From assembly GCA_020639255.1 (NCBI GenBank), contig JACKGZ010000007.1, positions 1-64,000 on the forward strand: 64,000 nucleotides of DNA, written 5' to 3'. The number at the start of each line of letters is the position of its first letter. The stretch's first letter is position 1. Below, one piece after another: positions 7,914-17,595 of the stretch. The stretch is from Phycisphaera sp. Lineage in GTDB: Bacteria; Planctomycetota; Phycisphaerae; Phycisphaerales; UBA1924. Position numbers and translations under genes: made by a program. The notes beneath the pieces were generated by a model. That model was not told the origin of the DNA. It saw only the letters and a list, made by a program, of their open reading frames with translations, and did no database searches.

Positions 7914-10900
7914 ATGATCCGGATTCGTGCTGCTTCTCGGGCGTTGGTGCTCCTGATCGCGACCGGTCCGATAGCGGCCCAGGAGGCCGTGCCTGTCTAT
8001 GTCGATGACTCTCCGACAGCCGAGGAAGTGCTGGCGCAACTGCCCAGGCTTCTCGCGCAGGAGAGTGTCGCCGAGGCCGCGAGCAACATCCAGAAACTGC
8101 TGGACGATGAGCCCGACCGCCTCGTCGCCGACGGCGATGACCCGGATCTCTATCAGAGCGTGCGCGAGCGGATGCACTCGGCGCTCGTCGGCTCGCCGGC
8201 GTTGCTCGAACGCTACCGCCTCACACAGGAACCCCGCGCGCGCAAGCTGCTTGAAGAGGGCCGATTCGACGAGGTCGAGCGTTCATTCCTGATGACCCGT
8301 TCGGGCGCGGAAGCCGCGTTGTCTCTCGCCGAGCAGGAATTCGAGTCGGCGCAGTTCCACGCCGCGATGCGCACGATCGCTCAGCTCTCGGCCCATCCGG
8401 ATATCGTCGCGGACCGTGATCTCTCGGCCAGGTGCGCGCGGCTGCTCGTCCGCCTGACACCCTACGCGGGGGGCGACGAGTCTCGGCGTCTGGCGCTCGC
8501 GTTCGCCGAGCGAGCGGGCATCGCCGACGAGATCACGCCCGAGGCGATGCGACCGATCGAGGCCCCGCCCTCGGCCCGCCTGCGCAGCGTGGGCGTCTCC
8601 GAGCAGGGCCCCGCGTTCACCCCCGGCGAGTTGCTCGCAAGGCCGCTGCGTTCGTCGCCCATCGCCGGCCCGGTCTCGCTCGCCGACGCGTCGCTCATCC
8701 GCGGGCAGCGCCTGACCAGCGGCGAGCCGCGTCCGTGGACGCTGCCCGTCCTCGCGGGCGACGTCGTGCTCCTCAACGACGGCAACAGGCTCACCGCGTG
8801 GGACCGACTCACGCTCGAACGCCTCTGGCAGTACGAACCAGACGCCAACGCGATGCGCAGCTCGATCGAGGTGCCGGGCCGATTCCAGAGACGCATCGGC
8901 GAGAACGAGATCCGCGACGCGACCGTTGTCGCAGCGGCTGGAGGCGTCGCGGTGGGGGTGCTTATCCCGAGCGGCAGCCGCGCCGAGAACATCAATCCCG
9001 AATTGCACGCCGTCTCGCTCGAATCGGGCGAGGGGATCTGGAGCCTCGTGCCATCGCGTTTGCGTTCGGACTGGGCCGACGCGGTGTTCAGCGGCCCGCC
9101 GGTGATCGTCGAGGGCACCGTGGTCACGGGTGTATTCCAGTTCTCGCCGCTACGCCGGGTGATGAGCGCGTATATCGCGGGGATCGACCTTTACACGGGC
9201 GAACTGCGATGGAGCTCGCTGGTCGGGACAGCTGGCGTAGCGCCGAGCCAGCGCATCGAGCACACGGCGCACCTGATCACCGAGCGCGAGGGCATCGTGT
9301 ACCGCACCGATCCGATCGGGATCGTTGCCGCCGTCGAGGCGCATTCCGGCCGACCGATCTGGCTCCGGAAGGTAAGCGTGCGCGACGCGTTCTCGGGTCG
9401 CAGCCGCGACGACTGGGAGCAGCCGGCGCCCGTTGTCACGGGCGATCGATTGATCGCGCTCTCGCCCGATCAGCTCGAGGTGCAGGTGTTCGAGGCCTCA
9501 TCGGGCAGGCTTATCGGTGAGCGGGCCGCGTCGTTGCTCGGCTGGCCCGAGTACCTGCTCTCGTTCGCTGGTCGCGTGATCTGTGTCGGTGCCGAGATCA
9601 CGGTCGTCCGCGCCGAGGGCATCCTGTCCGAAGAACCCGCGACACTGAAGGTGTCGCGCGCCGAGCGAGCGCCGGGCCGCGTGCGCCTCGCGGGCGGCAC
9701 GCTCATGATCCCGGCGCACACGGGCGTGATGCTCGTCGATCCGGCCACACCCGAGACGCCCTATCGGCGGATCTCATTGGATTACCCGGGCGCGCCGATA
9801 GGCGTAGGCGACCAGCTGATCATCGCCGACAACGCATTCGTGCACACGTACCTGCCCTGGACGACCGCCGAGGCCTCGCTCCGCGAGCGGATGGATGCCT
9901 CACCCGACGATCCCGATGTGGCTCTCACGTTCGCAGAGCTCGCCTATCGCGCCGGGGCGCTCGAACTGATCCCAGACGCCGCGGGCCGGGCGCTCGGCGC
10001 GATCAACCGACTCGGAGGGTCGGAGAAAGCGGGCGAAGCGCGCAAGCGGCTGTACGACTCGCTCATCGCGATGCTCACGGCGGACATCGCCAGCAGCTCC
10101 ACGCTCGCGCCGGCGCAAGAATTCAACCTCGGACTGCGTGCCGATCTGATCGACCTGCTCGGTCAGTCCGCGCGGACGCCGACCGAGCGCGTCGGTTCGC
10201 TCATGGAACTGGGCCGACTCGGTGAGATGCAGAAGCAGTGGGATGAGGCAACGCAGGCCTATCAAGCCGTCCTGCTCGACGATGAGCTCGCAACAGCTCA
10301 GCACATCCGCGGTCGGCACCGTCAGCGCGCCCAGCTCGCGGCGACCGCGGCAGTGCGCTCGATCGTTCACGACCACCCTCGCGCGTACGCCGCGTTCGAT
10401 GAACAGGCCGCGTCGACGCTCAAAGCACTGACGGGCGAGGGATCGGTTGCCGACCCGGCTTCGCTCGAGACGCTCGCGGCGAGATACCCGGTTGCCAGGG
10501 TCGCTCCCGAGGCGCTGCTGACAGCGAGCAATCTCTATCTCGCCGATGGGCGGGTTGATCGGTCGATCTCGGCGCTCGAGCGTGGTCTCGCGGCCATGGA
10601 GACCCAGAACGAACGGCGCTGGCCCACGGATGCTATCGCCGGTGAGATCGCCGGCCGCTTGATCTCGGCGCTCGCCGATCACGACCGTCTATTCGCCGCG
10701 AGCCAGACGCTGGCGCGTCTGCGCAGCGAGCACCCGACTCTCAAGCTGACCAACATGGGCAATCCGCTCGACGGCGTCCAGCTCGCGGATCTTTTCGCAC
10801 AACGGTTGGCAACGCTCGCACGGCTGCCGCATGTCGACGGCCCACCGGTCGAGATCGGTCAGACATTCATCGGCTGGGATGTGATGCAGCCGCTCAGCAC

Positions 10901-12191
10901 GTCGGGGCTCGTGGCCACGAATCACCTTGTGTTGTACTCGCGTGCGCTCGGGCAAATGGCGCTCTTCGGCATGCACAGCGAGCCAACCGAGCAGCTCGCC
11001 TTCGATGCCGACGAGGTGCTGGGAGAAGCGCCCGGGGCGCTCCGCCCGATCTGGTCGCGGTCGGCGCCATCGGGCGGCGAGCCGGTACTCCTCCGCCTCG
11101 AACCCGCGTGGGCGATCCTGATGTGGGGCCGCAACGAGACAGCGCGTCTCGAACTCATCGACACCGTGACGGGGCGCACGCGCTGGCAATCCACGGCTTT
11201 CGGCGAGCTGTTCGACGAAGAGCCCGAGCGACGTCGCACGGGCGTCGTCGAGACACCCCTCGACGGGCCGTGCCGGCTGAGCGATCTCATGATCGTGTTC
11301 GACGACCGATCTGTTGCGATCGTTGAGCGCACCGGACGCGTGGCGGTGTTCGATCTCGCCTCGGGTGAGGCCGTCTGGACGCAGACGCTCGATGTGCCGG
11401 TGGTGTACGAAGCCGCGCTGGCGGGCGGTGTGCTAGCGCTGGCGGGCGAGCGCCCCGCCGATATCCAGGCGGGCGATCGACCGGGCGTGGTGCCATTGCT
11501 CGCGGTGTACGACGTCCACTCGCGCGAGACGCTGCAGCTCAACGACGAGCTGGCGAGCCTGCTCAGATGGGTACGCGTCGACGTCTCGGGCGATGTCATC
11601 GCCGGGCTCGATCGCGGCGTCATCTCGATCGAACCGCGTTCGGGCGCTACGCAGTGGCTCGTTGACGACCCGGCCGTTCGGCTCAGCGGCGACGCCTGGC
11701 TCATGCACGACCGCGTCGTCGTGCTCGGCCCCGATCCTCAGATCTGGCAGATCGATACGCGAACCGGCTCGCTCCGCGATGCGCCGCTCGAAGACCTCGG
11801 CCGCGTCGGCGGCTCAGCGCGCATCGATGCGCGTGAGGGCACCGCCGGCGAGACCGTATTCTCCACTGACCACGGCCTCGTCGTCTTCAACGAGCACGGC
11901 GCACTCATCGGGGGCGACGCCACTTCGGGCATGACCGCGGTGCTGCCGCCGGTACCGGGCGACGGCGTGTACGCCATGCTGCAGACCGAGGGCCGGATCC
12001 ACCCCGACGAGGGCGAGATCTATCGCCTCTGGATGCTCGACGCCCGCACCGGCGTGATCAAAGGTCAAGCCGACCTGCACCTGCTGCACGGGCCCGAGTC
12101 GCTTGTGCTGCTCGACGGCGCGATCATCATCGGCACCGACGGCGCGACGCTCGTGTACCCGGTCCGTACTGAAGACGAAGTTATTCGGTGA
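7914..12191 (+). CDS. Large secreted protein: PQQ-type propeller, TPR-like centre, second propeller
   Basis: This 1425-residue protein begins with a signal peptide (RALVLLIATGPIAAQE). Residues about 270-650 contain repeats of the PQQ/BamB propeller type, such as TAWDRLTLERLWQYE, IDLYTGELRWSS and AVEAHSGRPIWLRK. Residues about 660-960 are alpha-helical and TPR-like (for example KQWDEATQAYQAVLLDDE). Residues about 1000-1415 return to propeller repeats (VFDLASGEAVWTQ, SIEPRSGATQWLV, WQIDTRTGSL). It therefore looks like two propellers joined by a helical spacer, likely a periplasmic scaffold or quinoprotein-like protein. No dehydrogenase active site is visible. AGGAGG precedes the ATG. The stop overlaps the convergent rpiB by 11 bases. 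Confidence 0.85.
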   Translation: MIRIRAASRALVLLIATGPIAAQEAVPVYVDDSPTAEEVLAQLPRLLAQESVAEAASNIQKLLDDEPDRLVADGDDPDLYQSVRERMHSALVGSPALLERYRLTQEPRARKLLEEGRFDEVERSFLMTRSGAEAALSLAEQEFESAQFHAAMRTIAQLSAHPDIVADRDLSARCARLLVRLTPYAGGDESRRLALAFAERAGIADEITPEAMRPIEAPPSARLRSVGVSEQGPAFTPGELLARPLRSSPIAGPVSLADASLIRGQRLTSGEPRPWTLPVLAGDVVLLNDGNRLTAWDRLTLERLWQYEPDANAMRSSIEVPGRFQRRIGENEIRDATVVAAAGGVAVGVLIPSGSRAENINPELHAVSLESGEGIWSLVPSRLRSDWADAVFSGPPVIVEGTVVTGVFQFSPLRRVMSAYIAGIDLYTGELRWSSLVGTAGVAPSQRIEHTAHLITEREGIVYRTDPIGIVAAVEAHSGRPIWLRKVSVRDAFSGRSRDDWEQPAPVVTGDRLIALSPDQLEVQVFEASSGRLIGERAASLLGWPEYLLSFAGRVICVGAEITVVRAEGILSEEPATLKVSRAERAPGRVRLAGGTLMIPAHTGVMLVDPATPETPYRRISLDYPGAPIGVGDQLIIADNAFVHTYLPWTTAEASLRERMDASPDDPDVALTFAELAYRAGALELIPDAAGRALGAINRLGGSEKAGEARKRLYDSLIAMLTADIASSSTLAPAQEFNLGLRADLIDLLGQSARTPTERVGSLMELGRLGEMQKQWDEATQAYQAVLLDDELATAQHIRGRHRQRAQLAATAAVRSIVHDHPRAYAAFDEQAASTLKALTGEGSVADPASLETLAARYPVARVAPEALLTASNLYLADGRVDRSISALERGLAAMETQNERRWPTDAIAGEIAGRLISALADHDRLFAASQTLARLRSEHPTLKLTNMGNPLDGVQLADLFAQRLATLARLPHVDGPPVEIGQTFIGWDVMQPLSTSGLVATNHLVLYSRALGQMALFGMHSEPTEQLAFDADEVLGEAPGALRPIWSRSAPSGGEPVLLRLEPAWAILMWGRNETARLELIDTVTGRTRWQSTAFGELFDEEPERRRTGVVETPLDGPCRLSDLMIVFDDRSVAIVERTGRVAVFDLASGEAVWTQTLDVPVVYEAALAGGVLALAGERPADIQAGDRPGVVPLLAVYDVHSRETLQLNDELASLLRWVRVDVSGDVIAGLDRGVISIEPRSGATQWLVDDPAVRLSGDAWLMHDRVVVLGPDPQIWQIDTRTGSLRDAPLEDLGRVGGSARIDAREGTAGETVFSTDHGLVVFNEHGALIGGDATSGMTAVLPPVPGDGVYAMLQTEGRIHPDEGEIYRLWMLDARTGVIKGQADLHLLHGPESLVLLDGAIIIGTDGATLVYPVRTEDEVIR

Positions 12192-12645
12192 CGCTCGACG
12201 GCTCGGCACCGACCTCGATCGCCTTGATCTTGGCGATGCGCCGGGCGTGCCGACCGCCCTCGAACGGGTCTTTCAGGAAGACATCCACGATCTTCTCGAT
12301 CGCACGCTCGCCGAGCAGGTCAGCCGAAAGGCAGAGCACGTTGGCGTCGTTGTGGCTCCGCGCCAGGTGCGCGGTGAGTTCGTCGTGCACAACCGCCGCT
12401 CGGATGCCCGGGATTTTGTTCGCGGCGATCGACATGCCGATGCCCGTGCCGCAGACCAGGATGCCGCGCTCCGACTGGCCCGAGGCGACATCGCTGCCGA
12501 CCCGGAAGGCGGCCTCCGGGTAGTCGCAGGGCTCGCCGTCGGCTGAGCCGTGACGCTTCACGTTGTGCCCGTGGTCGCGGAGAAACTGCGAGAGACGCAG
12601 TGTGATGTCGGACCCTCGGTGGTCGGCGCCGATGGAGATGTTCAT
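12181..12645 (-). CDS. rpiB: Ribose-5-phosphate isomerase B
   Basis: RpiB interconverts ribose 5-phosphate and ribulose 5-phosphate in the pentose phosphate pathway. The 154-residue protein has the expected length and motifs: ISIGADHRG at the N-terminus, VCGTGIGMSIAANK around residues 67-80 and AHLARSHNDANVLCL near 100. The active-site base is normally a Cys in this CGTGIG loop, and it is present. The ATG overlaps the stop of the upstream Sua5/phosphatase fusion as ATGA, so the two are coupled. The same trio (sua5, phosphatase, rpiB) occurs in the Bacillus ywlC-ywlE-ywlF region. Confidence 0.94.
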   Translation of the reverse strand: MNISIGADHRGSDITLRLSQFLRDHGHNVKRHGSADGEPCDYPEAAFRVGSDVASGQSERGILVCGTGIGMSIAANKIPGIRAAVVHDELTAHLARSHNDANVLCLSADLLGERAIEKIVDVFLKDPFEGGRHARRIAKIKAIEVGAEPSSVTE

Positions 12646-13727
12646 GCCCGGTCTCCCTGCTGGCCCGGCGAACCGAGCCTGGCCCGGACGAAGTCCCTGA
12701 TCGCCCGGCAAGCCAGATCGTACACCTCGGATGAGCCCTCGATGGGATCGTCCACGTCGCCGCCTTCGGGGTCGAGGGTCTGGATCTTCCACGCCGCCCC
12801 GGGGAACTGCCGACGCAGCACCGCCATATGTGAATTGGTAAGCGTGTAGATCTCGTCCGCCCGGTTCACGTCGGCTTGCGTCACCTGTCTCGATCGATGC
12901 TGACCCGCCTGATACCCGAGCTTCTCGAGTGCCTCGCGCGCTTCGTCGGTCATCGCCATACCGTCGCCCGCCGAGATGCCCGCCGAAGCGACTTCGATCA
13001 GATCTTCCGGCTCGCCCGCCTCACGGAGCACGCGCCGCGCGATTACCTCGGCCATCGGGCTTCGGCACGTGTTGCCCGTGCACACGAACAGCACCCGCCG
13101 ACGCAGGCGGTCGCGGATGTAGTGCTCGCCGATCGGGCCGTGGCGTGTGATCTCGTACCCGCCGTCCCGTGTGAGCCGGATGACCGTCGAGGGCTTGCCC
13201 ATGACGGTGGCGCCCGCATCGATCACGACGCGCACGTCCGCGTCTTCGAGGCGCGTGCGCAGCGTGTCGTGATCGAGCAGCGTGTCAACGCGTTCACCCG
13301 ACCCGAATTCGTCACCCGCGAGCCCGACGCCGAGGATGCGCGTATGCCCCGCGTCGTGCGCGGTCTGCAGGACAGCCAGCGCCGCCGCATTGTCCGGCAC
13401 GCGCACCGAATCGCCCGATTCGAAAACGATCGCCGCCGGCCCGGGCAGCAGACGCTCGACCAGTCGCTGATGGAGCGGATGGCTTGTCCGCACTCGGTCG
13501 AGCACAGCCTCGACGCTCGGCGCATGCCAGCCCGCCACGTGCGCCGAGTCGTCGCCCACGAGCCTGCCCAGGCTCGCCATCGCGCCCGGGTTCTCGCTGT
13601 CGGCGAAAACGCCGTAGATCGTCTCCGTCGGCAGAACCACCAAGTGCCCCCGCCCGAGGGCCTCCGCAGCCGCCTGATAGGCCGACTCGCTCGGCGTCAG
13701 GACCGTGATGTTGCCTGCGGTGGTCAT
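12642..13727 (-). CDS. Fusion: Sua5/YrdC-like domain plus YwlE-type protein arginine phosphatase-like domain
   Basis: The 361-residue protein joins two domains. Residues 1-205 are Sua5/YrdC-like (GHLVVLPTETIYGV near 25, GKPSTVIRL near 180). Sua5 makes threonylcarbamoyl-AMP for tRNA t6A. The KxR segment that follows the first motif in active enzymes is not recognisable here, so this half may be inactive or divergent. Residues 210-361 are a low-molecular-weight phosphatase (VLFVCTGNTCRSPMAE, with DPxGG-type LDPEGGDVDDP later). The Thr in CTGNTCRSP is the residue that marks Bacillus YwlE protein arginine phosphatase. ATG at 13727 is preferred, as GGGGA lies about 8 bases upstream; 13736 is possible. 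Confidence 0.85.
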   Translation of the reverse strand: MTTAGNITVLTPSESAYQAAAEALGRGHLVVLPTETIYGVFADSENPGAMASLGRLVGDDSAHVAGWHAPSVEAVLDRVRTSHPLHQRLVERLLPGPAAIVFESGDSVRVPDNAAALAVLQTAHDAGHTRILGVGLAGDEFGSGERVDTLLDHDTLRTRLEDADVRVVIDAGATVMGKPSTVIRLTRDGGYEITRHGPIGEHYIRDRLRRRVLFVCTGNTCRSPMAEVIARRVLREAGEPEDLIEVASAGISAGDGMAMTDEAREALEKLGYQAGQHRSRQVTQADVNRADEIYTLTNSHMAVLRRQFPGAAWKIQTLDPEGGDVDDPIEGSSEVYDLACRAIRDFVRARLGSPGQQGDRA

Positions 13728-13788
13728 CGAGTGCATCCCCGTTTCGGGCCCGAACGGGCCCCCGCATAGGATTCTACGTGCATTCCGG

Positions 13789-13794
13789 TATACT
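13789..13794 (+). promoter_or_regulatory. Candidate -10 box TATACT upstream of the pseudopilin gene
   Basis: TATACT lies 137 bases before the ATG, in the divergent region shared with the Sua5/phosphatase gene. No clear -35 is seen, so this is tentative. Confidence 0.3.
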
Positions 13795-13931
13795 CGGCTG
13801 GCCCGACAAACCGAGTTCCGACTCCGGGATTGCCCGCAACACCGGGTCGGTCGCCCGCGAATAGAGTTCCACAGACGGGCTGCCCGTGCGCTCGGGCCGA
13901 CCTCGCACCACGCAAGACCAGGAGTCACGAC

Positions 13932-14990
13932 ATGACCCCCCCGGCCGCAACACACCTCAATCCGAGCCGAATCGCCAGACACGCCTTCAGCCTCATCGAG
14001 CTGCTGGTGGTCATCACGATCATCGCGGTCGTGATCGCCATCACCGTGCCCGCACTCTCCGGCGCCCGCGACCTGGCCCGCAAGTCCTCGACCGAGTCGA
14101 GCATCAACAGCCTCGTCCAGGGCATCGGACAGTTCCAGGCCGACAACCAGCGTGCCCCGGGCTACTTCTCGCCCGAAGACATGGGCAGCCCCGACAACAT
14201 CGACCGCGGCTTCTCCGCGATGCAGAACATCATGCTCGAGCTCGTCGGCGGCCCGGTCGAGGCCAACGGCCTCACCGCCACCAACCTTCTCCGCGTCGGG
14301 CCCATCCGCAACGAGCAAGTCTTCGTTGACCCCGCGCTCATCGGCATCGGTGACAAGGCCAAGGGCTACTACACCCCGGACGCCAAGGACTACCAGCCCG
14401 CGCAGGGCGTCGAGGCGACAGCCGACCACCAGAAGCTCCCCGAGGTGCTCGATGCCTGGGGCATGCCCATCCTCGCCTGGGTTGAGAACGACCTCGGCTC
14501 GACGATGAACGACAACTCGAACATCGCTGATTTCGCCCAGATCAAGGCCGGCGATGCTTCCGACCCGGCCCGGTTCTACTGGGCGCAGAACGCCGGTGCG
14601 CTCAGCTCACAGAAGCTCGGGCAGCGGCAGATCGACCAGGCTGGCGACAGCCTTCTCGGCACCGAAGTCACCGAGATGGAACGCGTCGAGCACATGGCCG
14701 CCTTCCTCGGCAGCCCGAACTCATCCGTCAAAACAGACGCCACAGTTCGGTCCATTCTCCCGCGCGTCGGCCGCGGCAATGTCGTCTTCCAGTCCGCCGG
14801 CTCAGACCGGGTCTATCTCTCCGACGAGGACAAGGGCTACGGCCGAATCGGCGGCGATTTCTGGTTCGGTCGCAACCTCACGCCCGGCAACAATGTCAAC
14901 TCAGGGCAGTACGACCGCAAGGACGGCACAAAGGGCTCGATCGACATCGTCGACGGGTTCGACGACATCGTCACCTCTGCAGGCAACTGA
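13932..14990 (+). CDS. Type II/IV pseudopilin-like protein with prepilin N-terminus
   Basis: The 352-residue protein has the prepilin leader RHAFSLIELLVVITIIAVV at residues 17-35. A prepilin peptidase should cleave before Phe; the -1 residue is Ala rather than the classical Gly, and Glu is at +5. A hydrophobic helix follows, then a long globular region rich in polar residues and much larger than a typical minor pilin. Such proteins are abundant in planctomycetes and take part in type II secretion or pilus-like structures. AGGAG lies 8 bases before the ATG. A 10-bp hairpin follows the gene, then comEC. A role in DNA uptake is possible but unproven. Confidence 0.85.
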   Translation: MTPPAATHLNPSRIARHAFSLIELLVVITIIAVVIAITVPALSGARDLARKSSTESSINSLVQGIGQFQADNQRAPGYFSPEDMGSPDNIDRGFSAMQNIMLELVGGPVEANGLTATNLLRVGPIRNEQVFVDPALIGIGDKAKGYYTPDAKDYQPAQGVEATADHQKLPEVLDAWGMPILAWVENDLGSTMNDNSNIADFAQIKAGDASDPARFYWAQNAGALSSQKLGQRQIDQAGDSLLGTEVTEMERVEHMAAFLGSPNSSVKTDATVRSILPRVGRGNVVFQSAGSDRVYLSDEDKGYGRIGGDFWFGRNLTPGNNVNSGQYDRKDGTKGSIDIVDGFDDIVTSAGN

Positions 14991-15015
14991 TCGAACTCCA
15001 AACTCAGTTCCGTGT

Positions 15016-15040
15016 CACCAGCCCCGCGATGGGGCTGGTG
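15016..15040 (+). terminator. Strong hairpin after the pseudopilin gene
   Basis: CACCAGCCCC and GGGGCTGGTG pair perfectly (10 bp) around a GCGAT loop. Only a short T-rich stretch (TCGTCTTT) follows. Confidence 0.65.
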
Positions 15041-15065
15041 TCGTCTTTGGGACCACATCTGAAGC

Positions 15066-17588
15066 TTGACGTCGCGTGTGCGATCCAAGACGCTACACGC
15101 CGTGTTCTGGCGCCGCATCAGTCCGTCACCCACGCAGCTGGCCGCCCGAACGCGGTCCATCGTCGCGTTCGCGTCGTTCGCTTGCGGCATTCTCGTTTCG
15201 ATCTACATCTTGCCCGTGCGCCCCGTTTTCTGGTTCGGGCTCGCGTGCCTGGCCGCGGGCGCGTCGCATGCGCTCGGTGCCAAGCGTGCGCCGTGGGCGA
15301 TGGCTGTGGCACTCGGCCTGCTCGGCGGCGGCATCGCATCCTCGCACCTCGGCCCTTGGCCCGATGATTCACTCGCCCGTTCGCTGCCCGGCGCGGATGC
15401 GCCACAGATGCTCATCGAGGTGGAGGGTTTGATCGTCTCGCGCCCGGAGTGTCTCATCCCGCGTGTGGGCGCGCTCACGCCGTACGTTCCGTCGCACATG
15501 ACACTCGGCGAACGAATCCGTTTCGACCTGGAAACCCGGCGCGTGCGTACGGGCGATGCGTGGCGGGATGCCTCGGGCGTGCTCACCGTCTTTCTCGATG
15601 CCGACGACATCCCGGAGAGCATCCGCGCAGGGCGCACCGTTCGGCTGACGGGCAACGCCTCGCTCTACGCGCCGCCCGAGAATCCGGGCGATATCGATCG
15701 AACGCTCTCGGGCCGCGACACAGGCCGCGTCGGGTGGATCACGACCGACCCCGAGCTCGTAGTCCCCGTCGAGCCGCGTACCTTTCGCGAGCGAGCCGAG
15801 CGGTTGGTGCTCGGCATTCGTGGCGCTGCTCAGTCGCGGGCCGCCGAGATCATCGACCGCGCGACACAGAATGACCCGTACGCCGGCCCGATTGTGCGTG
15901 GTCTCATACTCGGCAATTCGGGCGTCGACGAGCTCGGCGTGCGGGGCGCGTACCAACGCGTGGGCATGCTGCACCTGCTCGCGGTCAGCGGGTTCCACGT
16001 CGCCGTCGCGGCGGCGCTCGCCCTGCTTGCGATCCGCCTCACGGGTGATCGCGGCTGGATCGAGCCCATGGTCGTCTGCCTCGCGCTCGGGCTCTACGTG
16101 CTGATCGTGCCCATGCGAGCGCCGATCTTTCGTGCCGCGATACTCGTCCTTGCCATACTGATCGGCGATGCGCTCGGGCGTCGGCACGACCGGCTCTCCG
16201 TCGTCTGCTGGATCGCCATCGTGTGGCTCACCCTACGACCGAGCGACCTGCTTTCGCTCGGCTTTCAGCTCAGCTTCGGGCTGACAGCCTGGCTGATGCT
16301 GCTGTCTGAGCCCCGGCGTGACGCGCTGCCAACCCTGGGTGAGCCCACTCTGCTTGATGTCGCTCGGGTGTTTGTGCTCGCTCCGATCCGCACCGGTGCC
16401 GCGTGCTGGTCGCTGGCGATGCCGACCATTCTGTACCACACCGGCATCTTCAGCACGCTGGCCGTCGCCGCCACGCTTGTGACAGTGCCCATGATCATCG
16501 GCTCGATGTGGGTCGGGTTTGTGGTGCTCGTGCTCGGTACGTTCGTACCCGCGCTCGCGCCGATCGCGAGCGTCCTGCTGCGGTTCTTCTCCGGTGCCGC
16601 CGCGCGCACGGCTCTGGCTGCGGATTCCGTGCCCCATGCCAGTCTGCACGTGACGGGTGTGAGCGCCGCATGGACGGTGTGCGCGACCGTCGGCGTCGTC
16701 TGGCTCTGGCGCCGGGCGCAATGGCGCGACTGGAAGTGGGTCTGCGTCGTGCTCACGCTCATCATCTGGGTCGGTGTCGAGGTTCGCGCCGATCGACAAG
16801 CGCACCGCGCGGGCACGTCGATTCACATGCTCGCGGTGGGGGACGCATCGGCGATCATCGTGCGATCGGGCGAATCGTCGGCCCTCTGGGACGCGGGCTC
16901 CTGGCGTCAGGACATCGGTCGCCGAACGATCCCCGAGGCTTGCCGAGCGCTCGCGTCGCCTCGCGTTTCGACGGTATTTATCACGCACGCCAACATCGAC
17001 CACTACATGGGTGTGCTCGACGTGATCGAGCCGCTCGGCGTGCGCAGAGTCGTCACAGGCGAGAGCTTCGCGCGAGCCGCCGAGCGCGACCCGGGCGGCG
17101 CGCCCGCGTTCGTATTGCGCGAGCTCGAACGCCTCGGTGTCGAGCACCGCGTCGCGGTCGCTGGCGATGTGTTCGAGCTGGGCGGCTCGCGCCTGCGCAT
17201 CCTCCATCCGCCCGCGGGCTTCGTGCCCCGCGCCGAGAATGATGCTTCGCTCGTGGCCATGCTCGAACCCGTCGGCACCGACGCACGCGCTCTGCTCACG
17301 GGAGACATCCAGGCCGAGGCGATGGCCATGCTCATGGATTCAGGCGAGAACATCAGCGCCGATGTCATCGAGCTGCCGCACCACGGCAGCGCGCACGACA
17401 CCGCCTACGAATTCGTTCGATACGTCAACCCGAGCGTCGTGCTCCAGTCTACCGGGCGGCAACGCGTCGATGACCCGCGATGGGACAGCGCACGAGCCGG
17501 ACGCACCTGGCTCGTCACCCAGCGCCACGGCATGTCCACCGTCCGGTTCCTTCCCGACGGAACGGTCCGCGCCGAGGCTTTCCGTTGA
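15066..17588 (+). CDS. comEC: ComEC/Rec2-type DNA uptake channel
   Basis: ComEC carries one DNA strand across the inner membrane during transformation. The 840-residue protein has an N-terminal membrane region with a DUF4131-like loop (about residues 30-230). A competence membrane domain follows (about 270-560, with LILGNSGVDELG and LHLLAVSGFHVA). The metallo-beta-lactamase-like tail (about 580-835) contains THANIDH, LLTGDI and ELPHHGSAHD. All three ComEC parts are present, so the gene looks intact. The start is uncertain: TTG at 15066 has no good ribosome site, and an in-frame GTG follows at 15078. It sits just downstream of a pseudopilin gene, which fits a competence role. Confidence 0.92.
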   Translation: MTSRVRSKTLHAVFWRRISPSPTQLAARTRSIVAFASFACGILVSIYILPVRPVFWFGLACLAAGASHALGAKRAPWAMAVALGLLGGGIASSHLGPWPDDSLARSLPGADAPQMLIEVEGLIVSRPECLIPRVGALTPYVPSHMTLGERIRFDLETRRVRTGDAWRDASGVLTVFLDADDIPESIRAGRTVRLTGNASLYAPPENPGDIDRTLSGRDTGRVGWITTDPELVVPVEPRTFRERAERLVLGIRGAAQSRAAEIIDRATQNDPYAGPIVRGLILGNSGVDELGVRGAYQRVGMLHLLAVSGFHVAVAAALALLAIRLTGDRGWIEPMVVCLALGLYVLIVPMRAPIFRAAILVLAILIGDALGRRHDRLSVVCWIAIVWLTLRPSDLLSLGFQLSFGLTAWLMLLSEPRRDALPTLGEPTLLDVARVFVLAPIRTGAACWSLAMPTILYHTGIFSTLAVAATLVTVPMIIGSMWVGFVVLVLGTFVPALAPIASVLLRFFSGAAARTALAADSVPHASLHVTGVSAAWTVCATVGVVWLWRRAQWRDWKWVCVVLTLIIWVGVEVRADRQAHRAGTSIHMLAVGDASAIIVRSGESSALWDAGSWRQDIGRRTIPEACRALASPRVSTVFITHANIDHYMGVLDVIEPLGVRRVVTGESFARAAERDPGGAPAFVLRELERLGVEHRVAVAGDVFELGGSRLRILHPPAGFVPRAENDASLVAMLEPVGTDARALLTGDIQAEAMAMLMDSGENISADVIELPHHGSAHDTAYEFVRYVNPSVVLQSTGRQRVDDPRWDSARAGRTWLVTQRHGMSTVRFLPDGTVRAEAFR

Positions 17589-17595
17589 TTTGTCT

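Noticed and set aside
12876..13769. Plus-strand frame opposite the Sua5/phosphatase fusion
   Set aside because: Arg-rich, and the opposite strand has clear Sua5 and phosphatase motifs.
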